Of a stretch of DNA of 7,253 nucleotides, positions 1-5,273 are shown in pieces. The position numbers and the translations under genes are program-made. The notes under the pieces were generated by a model, which saw only the letters and a program-made list of their open reading frames with translations, had not been told where the DNA came from and searched no databases. How positions within the stretch are numbered: the first letter of the stretch is position 1; each line of letters begins with the position of its first letter. This DNA comes from an uncultured Novosphingobium sp. (GTDB lineage: Bacteria > Pseudomonadota > Alphaproteobacteria > Sphingomonadales > Sphingomonadaceae). The DNA lies in contig CAMPIM010000139.1 in the NCBI GenBank assembly GCA_946886365.1, forward strand, positions 1 through 7,253. Direction: 5' to 3'.

Positions 1-53
1 CCGATGATGCCGCCAAGCCCGCACCGCGCGAAATGGAAATGCTGACCATCTGA
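1..53 (+). CDS. 3' end of an unidentified upstream gene (partial)
   Basis: One plus-strand frame (codons beginning at base 3) is open from the window edge to a TGA at 51-53 and gives the C-terminal residues DDAAKPAPREMEMLTI. The other two plus frames close earlier. The tail is rich in Ala, Pro and charged residues, as flexible C-termini often are. It is too short to assign a family. Its stop lies 39 bases before the ATG of the VOC gene in the same direction, so the two are probably co-transcribed. That this is a genuine gene end is an inference from the open frame and the spacing. Confidence 0.5.
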   Translation, partial: DDAAKPAPREMEMLTI

Positions 54-80
54 TCAGGGACAGTGGCGGACAATCAAACA

Positions 81-87
81 AGGAGAG
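81..87 (+). promoter_or_regulatory. Ribosome binding site that fixes the VOC gene start
   Basis: AGGAGAG is a strong Shine-Dalgarno match ending 5 bases before the ATG at 93. It favours that ATG over the in-frame GTG at 63, which has no such motif in front of it. The ATG at 88-90 is in another frame and is followed immediately by TAA. Confidence 0.7.
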
Positions 88-92
88 ATGTA

Positions 93-500
93 ATGGAACT
101 TCCTTTCGGTGCGGAGCAAGATATCGACTTCATGTTCACGAAGTTGATCGTTCACGACATAGAAAAGTCTGACGCCTTCTATAAATCCGTGTTCGGGCTC
201 GTCGAAATGAACCGAATGGAAGCGAATATCGCTGGTCGGGCGGTTGTGGAAATCGTCTACCAGCCGACTTACAAGGGCGGCCCGCTGTTCATTCTGGCGA
301 GCTTTCCCGACGACACGCAACCTGCTCGCAATGAATCGATCATCGGCTTTGCGAGCGGAGATTTCGACGCTTGCTTGCAGCGCATCGAGAAGGCTGGCGG
401 AACCGTGTTGGAAGATCGATCGATTCCTGACGTGGGGCGTCACGCTTTTGTGAAGGATCTTGAAGGGCATCTCCTTCAGATTAGTCAGCGGCACGGCTGA
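93..500 (+). CDS. VOC (glyoxalase/bleomycin-resistance fold) family protein
   Basis: This is a 135-residue protein, the usual length for a single-chain VOC protein made of two beta-alpha-beta-beta-beta modules. The first module opens with LIVHDIEKSDAFYKSVFGL (about residues 18-36), matching the family pattern LxVxDLxxSxxFY. The second module ends with VKDLEGHLLQISQ (about 120-132), matching the DPDGNxIEL closing strand. Aligned to that pattern, the usual first metal ligand (His) falls at Phe15 and the usual last ligand (Glu) at Gln129. The protein may therefore not bind metal in the normal way; this rests on an alignment by eye. VOC proteins include isomerases, lyases, dioxygenases and simple binding proteins, and the substrate cannot be told here. 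The start was chosen for its Shine-Dalgarno; the frame also runs upstream to a GTG at 63. The stop touches the next gene, indicating an operon with translational coupling. Confidence 0.85.
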   Translation: MELPFGAEQDIDFMFTKLIVHDIEKSDAFYKSVFGLVEMNRMEANIAGRAVVEIVYQPTYKGGPLFILASFPDDTQPARNESIIGFASGDFDACLQRIEKAGGTVLEDRSIPDVGRHAFVKDLEGHLLQISQRHG

Positions 501-1880
501 GTGGTTATGCAGGGAAATATGCTGATGCACCGTAGATCGCTGCCTGATCGCAAGATGTTCGACCAATTGCACCGGACGGTTGCGCCGGGCGATCATTATG
601 GTCTTGCATTCCCCATCTCTCCAGAAATGCTGGCGGAATTCGGTGCGGCGTTTCTGACAGAGGCCTTCCGGGCTTCGGGGGTCATGTCCGCCGACAATGA
701 AGTCACGGCAATAGTCGCGCTGAATCCGATCAGTGTTCCGGGAGCGTCCGAACGGGCGCTTCTTACCGTGGCCTATGCGCGGGACGAAGAAGGATTGCAC
801 ACCGAACTGTTCGCCAAGTTTCCACCGGCGGATGCTGATCATAAATTTGGCCTGATCCGCCTGGGTGGCGGCGAGATCGACATGCAGCGCCTTGCGCTTG
901 AAGTTGATCTTCCGGTCACGACGGCGAAATATTATTTCGGTGACTATTCTGGCAGCACGACCAATTATATCCTGATTACAGAGCGTATCGCCTTCGGCGT
1001 GGCGCCGATCGAGCCGGCTCACCGCAAAGGATATGATCACGAGATCCGCAATGTCGAGGATCATTATGTGCTGCTCGCACGATCGTTGGCGCATTTGGTG
1101 GCGGCGCAAAAACGCGGCGCGCTCGGGTCGGACATCGAGAAAATATTTCCCCTTGGAGAAGCCGCGCGCGACTTCGACCCGATACCGGATGCCACTGCCA
1201 AGATCGCAATGCTCGAGAAATTCGTCACACGTACCGCGCCACATCTATTCATAGATGAGGTGTCCGATCCAGACTTCATGGCACGTTGGCGAGAGGATGT
1301 GCTGTTCGGGCTGGAGCATAAGGACGCGGTTATTGCTTACCTGCACGAGGACCGCGATTATACTGGCCTTTGCCATCCAAATCTGAACGTGGATAACGCT
1401 TGGTATTGGCGCGAACCATCGGGAGAGCTCAAGGTTGGGTTGCTCGATTGGGGAGGCGCGGGCCAAATGAGCATCGCGCAGGCGTTGAGCGGCATGATGA
1501 TGATGCCGGAGCCGGAAAGATACCGGGAACTGGTCGACCTGGTCTTTCGGACCTTCACGGCTGAACTGGAGGAAAAGTCCGGAGTCCTGTTGGATCCCGT
1601 CGAACTACGCCTGCAATATAAGGCCTCGCTCTATTCAACAGCGATCTGCACGATCCTGGACATAATCGCCGGTGTCCTTGATCAGGTTCCGGCAGATGTT
1701 TGGGCATCCATGCAGAACCGTTCGGATCAGGCATTGAGGGATAGTGGACTGCTGCCCGCGATAATCTGGGTCGACAATATTCTCCGCGAATGGTGCGAAG
1801 ACATCACTCCTGGAGATGCATGCCGCCAGATCGTTGCGCCGCTCCAATCCGCCAAGACTTTGTCCGGTCAAGGTCGCTGA
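501..1880 (+). CDS. Aminoglycoside-phosphotransferase-fold (kinase-like) protein, possibly catalytically altered
   Basis: This 459-residue protein resembles the APH/choline-kinase-like phosphotransferases. The N-lobe segment around Lys143 (TAKYYFGDYSGSTTNYILITE) resembles the strand-and-hinge region of bacterial APH-like proteins. The catalytic-loop equivalent is HPNLNVDN at residues 292-299, aligned to the family motif HGDxxxxN. His292 and Asn299 are kept, but the catalytic Asp position is Asn294. The metal-binding Asp of the following motif is present in LLDWGGAG (Asp316). The helical C-lobe continues to the end. The substrate is unknown; sphingomonad homologues often sit in small-molecule degradation loci, but nothing here shows that directly. 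The GTG at 501 directly follows the VOC stop. In-frame ATGs lie at 507, 519 and 525, and AGGGA at 511-515 would suit 525, so the first 6-8 residues are uncertain. It is likely co-transcribed with the VOC gene. Confidence 0.8.
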   Translation: MVMQGNMLMHRRSLPDRKMFDQLHRTVAPGDHYGLAFPISPEMLAEFGAAFLTEAFRASGVMSADNEVTAIVALNPISVPGASERALLTVAYARDEEGLHTELFAKFPPADADHKFGLIRLGGGEIDMQRLALEVDLPVTTAKYYFGDYSGSTTNYILITERIAFGVAPIEPAHRKGYDHEIRNVEDHYVLLARSLAHLVAAQKRGALGSDIEKIFPLGEAARDFDPIPDATAKIAMLEKFVTRTAPHLFIDEVSDPDFMARWREDVLFGLEHKDAVIAYLHEDRDYTGLCHPNLNVDNAWYWREPSGELKVGLLDWGGAGQMSIAQALSGMMMMPEPERYRELVDLVFRTFTAELEEKSGVLLDPVELRLQYKASLYSTAICTILDIIAGVLDQVPADVWASMQNRSDQALRDSGLLPAIIWVDNILREWCEDITPGDACRQIVAPLQSAKTLSGQGR

Positions 1881-2090
1881 CTGCATCGACCTTGATCTGT
1901 CTGGAGGCCCGAGCCTGAAAGCTGCTGTATCTGGGCGGGCATGGAGGATGCCGATCGACCGATGGCACAAGAGCCACGGCGGTCGGCGCCGACTGCACCG
2001 GGCTTTGATCTCGGTGCAGCGTGGAGAGTTTACTTGTGATGATGGTTGGAAAGGACATAAGGGGCATAGAGTTTAAGCTTTGGGTGGAAC
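1881..2090. other. Intergenic region between the kinase-like gene and the TetR gene
   Basis: No convincing gene lies in these 210 bases. They hold one strong inverted repeat (listed separately) and presumably the promoter of the TetR gene. A weak candidate is TTGTGA at 2034-2039 with CATAAG at 2056-2061 (16-base spacing), but the match to a sigma-70 consensus is poor. A GGTGGA stretch at 2084-2089, just before the ATG at 2091, is a modest ribosome binding site placed very close to the start. Confidence 0.5.
1993..2019 (+). repeat. Inverted repeat / hairpin upstream of the TetR gene
   Basis: The arms CTGCACCG (1993-2000) and CGGTGCAG (2012-2019) are exact reverse complements. A G-U and a G-C pair can extend the stem inward to 10 pairs with a 7-base loop. 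It lies 113 bases after the kinase-like gene and 71 bases before the TetR start. It could be a terminator for the upstream operon, but the following bases are not U-rich (only GTTT some 8 bases on). It could instead be an operator for the TetR protein or an mRNA structure in its leader. The sequence does not decide between these. Confidence 0.5.
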
Positions 2091-2783
2091 ATGCCGCTTA
2101 CGGGAAAGACGACAGAAAAGGCGGATTCCGCTGGGGCAAAGGCCGAAGATCGGCTGACGCCCAATCGCCGAACCGGTCGGCCGCCTAATAAAAAGGCGGG
2201 CCAGATCGATGAGGCGATCTTGAGCGCGGCGCGGGATCTGTTCTTGTCGGTCGGATATGAGGCGACGACCATGGAGGCGGTAGCGCAGGGGGCAGGGGTT
2301 TCCAAAAGAACCTTATATGCGCGCCATTCGACCAAGGAAGCGCTCATGAAAGCGGTTGTGGAAGACCGTGTGCGTAGATGGTCGAATGAAGCAAGCGCCA
2401 ATAATGTCGATCTTCCGCAGGAATTTTCCGAACGCCTGAAACATCATGTCCGGACTGCGATGGCTTCATTGGGAAACCCGGAAATTCAGCAGTTCGATCG
2501 ACTGATCCTGGCAACAGCTTCGCGGTTTCCCGAAATCGCCGAAACCTTCTACAAGATCGGATATTGTTACGAACTTCAGTTCATGACCGACGAAATTACC
2601 GAGGGAACGAAGAACGACCCGGTTCCTGCCGAAAATCCACAGCGCGTCGCCCGGCAATTGCTGAGCATGATCCAGGGATGGCGCCGGACGGAGGAAACGA
2701 TACGGGTCTTGAGCCTGGAAGAAGCAGCGAGTTTCGCTGACGATGCCGTCGATGTCCTGTTACGCGGGCGGGACAGCTGGTAA
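2091..2783 (+). CDS. TetR/AcrR-family transcriptional regulator
   Basis: This 230-residue DNA-binding repressor-type protein has a basic tail (about residues 1-37, including RRTGRPPNKK) before the TetR N-terminal domain at about 38-95. The helix-turn-helix is visible as TTMEAVAQGAGVSKRTLYAR (59-78), followed by the usual KEAL at 82-85. TetR proteins typically have a Phe near residue 79; here it is His79. The all-helical C-terminal part (about 96-230) is the ligand-binding and dimerisation region and includes ASRFPEIAETFY, which resembles the AefR-like C-terminal family. The effector is unknown. The ATG at 2091 is the only reasonable start before the helix-turn-helix. The gene is co-directional with the VOC/kinase-like pair but 210 bases from it, so it probably has its own promoter. 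Local control of that pair or of itself is a guess from proximity. Confidence 0.92.
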   Translation: MPLTGKTTEKADSAGAKAEDRLTPNRRTGRPPNKKAGQIDEAILSAARDLFLSVGYEATTMEAVAQGAGVSKRTLYARHSTKEALMKAVVEDRVRRWSNEASANNVDLPQEFSERLKHHVRTAMASLGNPEIQQFDRLILATASRFPEIAETFYKIGYCYELQFMTDEITEGTKNDPVPAENPQRVARQLLSMIQGWRRTEETIRVLSLEEAASFADDAVDVLLRGRDSW

Positions 2784-2827
2784 TCGTCCACCCAAAGCGG
2801 GAGCGGTTCAGAACTGGATGATAATAA

Positions 2828-2856
2828 ACTGGCCGGGACTGATAACCCCGGCCAGT
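2828..2856. terminator. Bidirectional rho-independent terminator
   Basis: A perfect 10-base stem is formed by ACTGGCCGGG (2828-2837) and CCCGGCCAGT (2847-2856) around a 9-base loop. On the plus strand it follows the TetR stop by 44 bases and has TTTT at 2861-2864 shortly after it. On the minus strand it follows the stop of the small secreted protein gene by 13 bases and is trailed at once by TTATTAT. It therefore sits between two convergent genes and fits both. The minus-strand form has the better U-tract. Confidence 0.85.
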
Positions 2857-2869
2857 AGCATTTTCCGTC

Positions 2870-3154
2870 TTATTTCTTTGGGAGCTTCGCCAAGTCTGCG
2901 TCAATGTCGGCGAGAACCTTGTCCGTGATCGCATCAGGCGAATATTGCTGAATATCCTTGAGGGTCATCGCGCGGGCCATGTCGACCTGATCGCTGGTCG
3001 TCATTTCGGGAATGTGCTTTGCCAGCACTGCCTTGGCTGCGGGATCATCGAGCAAGGTGCCGATTTCCGTCGTAGAGGAGGAATAGGCCGTCTGCGCCAA
3101 GGCAGGCATAGGCGACATGGCAATCAAGGCGGCGGCGATCATCCAATTCTTCAT
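2870..3154 (-). CDS. Small secreted protein of unknown function
   Basis: The protein is 94 residues long. The N-terminus is a classic Sec signal peptide: Lys2, a hydrophobic core WMIAAALIAM and a likely cleavage after the PALA motif at residues 17-20, leaving about 74 mature residues for the periplasm or outside. The mature part carries TEIGTLLDDPAAKAVLAKHIPEMTTSDQ... and MARAMTLKDIQQYSPD, ending in a charged Lys-rich tail. I recall similar short modules in sphingomonads, alone or at the C-termini of exported enzymes, in the form 'IG-LL-DPAAKAVL-KH-P'. The module has no function known to me. The frame extends upstream to an ATG at 3208, but the GGAGAG site points to the ATG at 3154 (another ATG at 3157 is possible), and the signal peptide agrees. 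It is divergent from the ThuA-like gene and ends at the bidirectional terminator. Confidence 0.8.
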   Translation of the reverse strand: MKNWMIAAALIAMSPMPALAQTAYSSSTTEIGTLLDDPAAKAVLAKHIPEMTTSDQVDMARAMTLKDIQQYSPDAITDKVLADIDADLAKLPKK

Positions 3155-3377
3155 CATACTCTCCGTTTGTAAGCCACTTGGGGGTAATGCACCTTTGTAA
3201 AAATGCAACGCATATGTTTACTTCGCCACGGATATACGGGTATGCCTTGCTCGCTGCTGAACAACTAGGCCCCACGGATGTATACCGGCCTGACCGATGT
3301 CGCGGCGGCGCGGCTGATTGGCCAGATCATGTTTCGAGACGTCCGACGTTGATATTTAAAAGGGGGGAGAGAAGTTG
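3155..3377. other. Divergent intergenic region, small secreted protein gene / ThuA-like gene
   Basis: These 223 bases should hold two divergent promoters, but no clear -35/-10 pair stands out. The part at 3171-3240 is more A+T-rich than its surroundings and is the likelier promoter area. It includes a short dyad ATGC-AAC-GCAT at 3203-3213. At 3362-3371 a purine run (GGGGGGAGAG) ends 6 bases before the ATG at 3378 and is the ribosome binding site of the ThuA-like gene. A 24-codon frame at 3278-3352 lacks support and is not called. Confidence 0.5.
3159..3164 (-). promoter_or_regulatory. Ribosome binding site that fixes the start of the small secreted protein
   Basis: On the minus strand this reads GGAGAG. 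Its GGAG core lies 6 bases before the ATG at 3154 and 3 bases before the ATG at 3157, so the former is better spaced. It rules against the far-upstream ATG at 3208, which would also add a non-hydrophobic extension in front of the signal peptide. Confidence 0.65.
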
Positions 3378-4310
3378 ATGGTGAGCGGCAAGAGCATGGC
3401 GATGCGCGTCCTCAAATGGCTGGTGGCGTTCATCGTCTTGGCGGTGATCGCGCTGGCGGTCATGTTCACGATGGCAGTGGGGCCGGGCAATGCGGGCCGC
3501 CTCGTCTTCGGCATTGGCGCGAGCTATGACAAGACCCCGCCGCAGCTGCCTGCCAAGCTTTCCGGCAACGCCATCCTCATCTTTTCGAAGACGAACGGCT
3601 TTCGCGACGACGAGCAGATCGTTGCTGCAAATCGCGCGTTGGAGGAGATTGCCCAGGCGCGTGGCTGGACCAGCTACACGACGGAAAATGCCGCCATATT
3701 CAATCCGGCGCAGCTCGCCCGGTTCAAGGCGGTGGTGTGGAACAGCGTCAGCGGTGACGTGCTGACGCCGGAGCAGCGCAGCGCCTTTCGCGCGTGGTTG
3801 GAAAAGGGCGGCGGCTTCGTTGGTTTGCATGGGGCAGGTGGCGATCCGCAATATGCGTGGCGCTGGTATGTCGATGATTTGATCGGCGCGCAGTTTATCG
3901 GCCATATCATGGACCCGCAATTTCAGGCGGCGAACCTGAATGTCGAGGATCGCGATCATCCCGCGACCCGCGATTTGCCCAAGGTCTGGCGACGGACGGA
4001 CGAATGGTATTCCTTCGCGTCCAATCCTCGGGACAAGGGCTACCGCATCCTCGTCACCATCGACGAGAAAAGCTACAGCCCGTTTGAAAAGCTGCTCCCC
4101 TTCACCAAGCCCAAGGATATCCGCATGGGCGCCGACCACCCGATGGTGTGGACTCATTGCGTGGGCGATGGACGCGCATTCTATTCCGCGCTGGGTCATG
4201 CCGCGTCCACCTATGGCGAGCCGCTACATCGCAAGATGATCGGCGGGGCTATTGCCTGGGCGGCGGGGCTGGAAGGACCGCGCTGTGTGGGTGGCGAGCT
4301 TTCGAAATAA
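3378..4310 (+). CDS. Membrane-anchored ThuA-domain protein
   Basis: This 310-residue protein has one N-terminal hydrophobic helix (about residues 14-34, after Lys/Arg residues at 5, 10 and 13), which should anchor it in the inner membrane with the rest in the periplasm. The remainder is a ThuA-like (trehalose-utilisation) domain, a class I glutamine-amidotransferase-like fold. Family features seen are LIFSKTNGFRDD, the FVGLHGAGGD loop (His151), DEWYSF (Glu209, Tyr211) and HPMVWTHCVGDGRAFYSALGH ending at His274. ThuA proteins are linked to sugar metabolism, notably keto-disaccharide steps in rhizobia, but the activity of this anchored form is unknown. A TTG at 3375 directly precedes the ATG at 3378; the ATG is preferred, with a strong purine-rich binding site just upstream. 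It is divergent from the small secreted protein gene, and both products are predicted to be exported. It ends 4 bases from the convergent LysR gene with no terminator between. Confidence 0.88.
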   Translation: MVSGKSMAMRVLKWLVAFIVLAVIALAVMFTMAVGPGNAGRLVFGIGASYDKTPPQLPAKLSGNAILIFSKTNGFRDDEQIVAANRALEEIAQARGWTSYTTENAAIFNPAQLARFKAVVWNSVSGDVLTPEQRSAFRAWLEKGGGFVGLHGAGGDPQYAWRWYVDDLIGAQFIGHIMDPQFQAANLNVEDRDHPATRDLPKVWRRTDEWYSFASNPRDKGYRILVTIDEKSYSPFEKLLPFTKPKDIRMGADHPMVWTHCVGDGRAFYSALGHAASTYGEPLHRKMIGGAIAWAAGLEGPRCVGGELSK

Positions 4311-4314
4311 GGGG

Positions 4315-5184
4315 TCAGGCGGCGTGTAGACGTCGCAATTCGGAAGAAAAACGGCGCAGGGTTTCGCTCGCTTCAACCCGTCCACTGCTTGCCGGGTCGA
4401 TCAATATCCCGATCTTGCGACGTTGGTCGAAACCGGAAAGCGCGGGCATCGCTATGCCGGGTTGCAGGAAACAACGGGGCATGACGGTGATGCCGAGCCC
4501 GGCGCGGAGGAAGGCGATCGCGCGGTCGTCGCTAACCGTGCGGGCGGTGAAGAAGGGGCGGACGCCGCGCTGTGTGAAGAAGCGGCTGACTGCGGCAAGC
4601 GCTTCGCAATTGCGGCGGACGATCATGTCCATGCCTGCGACCTCATCCGCGTCCAGCCTTTCTCGGTCGGCTAGTGGATGCCTGTCCGACAGGGCGAGCG
4701 CATAGCCTTCCTCAAACAGGGTTTCTCGGGCGCGGGCATCATTGTCCAGCACGCCAATGACGGCATCGATCCGGCCACGTTCGAGGCGCGGCAGCAACTC
4801 GCGCATGCGTCCTTCGACGATTTCCAGCCTTTCGCCTTCCGCCTCACAGGCTCGTCGAGTGGCCTGTTCGATCCAATGGGACGGCAATGTCGATATTATT
4901 CCGAGGCGGATGAGTTTGCTGCTGTCATTTTCCGCCATGGCCTGCTGGGCGCGGGCGAATTCCGCTTCGATCCGGCGGGCATGGGCGGCAAAGCGGGCGC
5001 CTGCCGACGTCAGTTCTACCCGGCGATTGGTGCGATGGAAGAGGACATGGCCGATCTGCGCTTCCAGCTTGGCGATGCCCACGGACAATGTGGGCTGCGA
5101 GACCACACATTGTTGGGCCGCGCGGGAGAAGTTGCCATGATCCACCACTGCCAGAAAATAGTGGATAAGGTAGCGTTCAATCAT
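4315..5184 (-). CDS. LysR-family transcriptional regulator, probable regulator of the leucine/isovalerate genes
   Basis: The protein has 289 residues, a normal LysR length. The winged helix-turn-helix occupies about residues 1-60, with NFSRAAQQCVVSQPTLSVGI and KLEAQIGHVLFHRTNRRVELTSAG. A linker helix follows (about 61-88), then the periplasmic-binding-protein-like effector domain from about 90 (KLIRLGIISTLPSHW onward) to the end. It is divergent from the acyl-CoA dehydrogenase gene with 89 bases between start codons. That intergenic space holds a LysR-type dyad overlapping this gene's own start. The arrangement fits the usual LysR pattern of autorepression and effector-dependent activation of the divergent operon. 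The effector is unknown; an acyl-CoA or branched-chain acid is an inference from the neighbours. The ATG at 5184 lacks a Shine-Dalgarno match and may start a leaderless mRNA. Confidence 0.93.
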   Translation of the reverse strand: MIERYLIHYFLAVVDHGNFSRAAQQCVVSQPTLSVGIAKLEAQIGHVLFHRTNRRVELTSAGARFAAHARRIEAEFARAQQAMAENDSSKLIRLGIISTLPSHWIEQATRRACEAEGERLEIVEGRMRELLPRLERGRIDAVIGVLDNDARARETLFEEGYALALSDRHPLADRERLDADEVAGMDMIVRRNCEALAAVSRFFTQRGVRPFFTARTVSDDRAIAFLRAGLGITVMPRCFLQPGIAMPALSGFDQRRKIGILIDPASSGRVEASETLRRFSSELRRLHAA

Positions 5185-5205
5185 AGACCGTATCTATGAT
5201 ATCAT
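5180..5205. promoter_or_regulatory. LysR-type operator (T-N11-A dyad plus third half-site)
   Basis: ATCATAGA (5180-5187) and TCTATGAT (5193-5200) are exact reverse complements around a 5-base spacer, and contain the LysR-type T-N11-A pattern at T5184 and A5196. An ATCAT half-site follows at once (5201-5205). With the preceding ATGAT it makes a perfect 10-base palindrome at 5196-5205. The first and third half-sites are in the same orientation, 21 bases apart (two DNA turns). The dyad covers the LysR start codon at 5182-5184. Its use by the adjacent regulator is inferred from position and pattern. Confidence 0.75.
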
Positions 5206-5219
5206 TAGTGTCTGGTCAA
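5191..5219 (-). promoter_or_regulatory. Possible LysR gene promoter (leaderless)
   Basis: On the minus strand, TTGACC (5214-5219) is a good -35 match. A 17-base spacer leads to TAGATA (5191-5196), a weak -10 match. Transcription would then begin at or next to the A of the ATG at 5184, which agrees with the lack of a ribosome binding site. The -10 lies inside the operator dyad, so binding there would block it. The weak -10 keeps confidence low. Confidence 0.35.
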
Positions 5220-5273
5220 TTTTCCAGCCGTCCGAGGGCATGATAGAAGGGCGCAAGATATTCAGGAGAGGCC

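Noticed and set aside
54..1244. Long open frame of 396 codons on the minus strand opposite the VOC and kinase-like genes
   Set aside because: It runs antisense across two genes with clear families, is rich in Arg/His as shadow frames in G+C-rich DNA are, and shows no recognisable domain.
1949..1967. TGCC...GGCA imperfect dyad after the kinase-like gene
   Set aside because: Only four to five pairs form before a mismatch, so it is not distinguishable from chance.
1816..2076. Plus-strand frame of 86 codons filling most of the gap before the TetR gene
   Set aside because: It begins inside the kinase-like gene, has no ribosome binding site in view and contains the hairpin; the translation looks random.
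3278..3352. A 24-codon frame upstream of the ThuA-like gene, a possible leader peptide
   Set aside because: There is no ribosome binding site and no attenuator-like structure after it; it is short enough to be chance.
3327..4199. Open frame of 290 codons on the minus strand opposite the ThuA-like gene
   Set aside because: It is a shadow of the ThuA-like coding sequence; the composition is typical of an antisense frame and it has no domain.
4148..4705. Plus-strand frame of 185 codons bridging the ends of the ThuA-like and LysR genes
   Set aside because: It overlaps two well-supported genes in other frames and its Arg/Ser-rich translation matches nothing recognisable.
5212..5227. CTGG-N8-CCAG dyad between the LysR gene and the dehydrogenase gene
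   Set aside because: Four-base arms are expected by chance; it is far weaker than the operator next to it and lacks the T-N11-A pattern.
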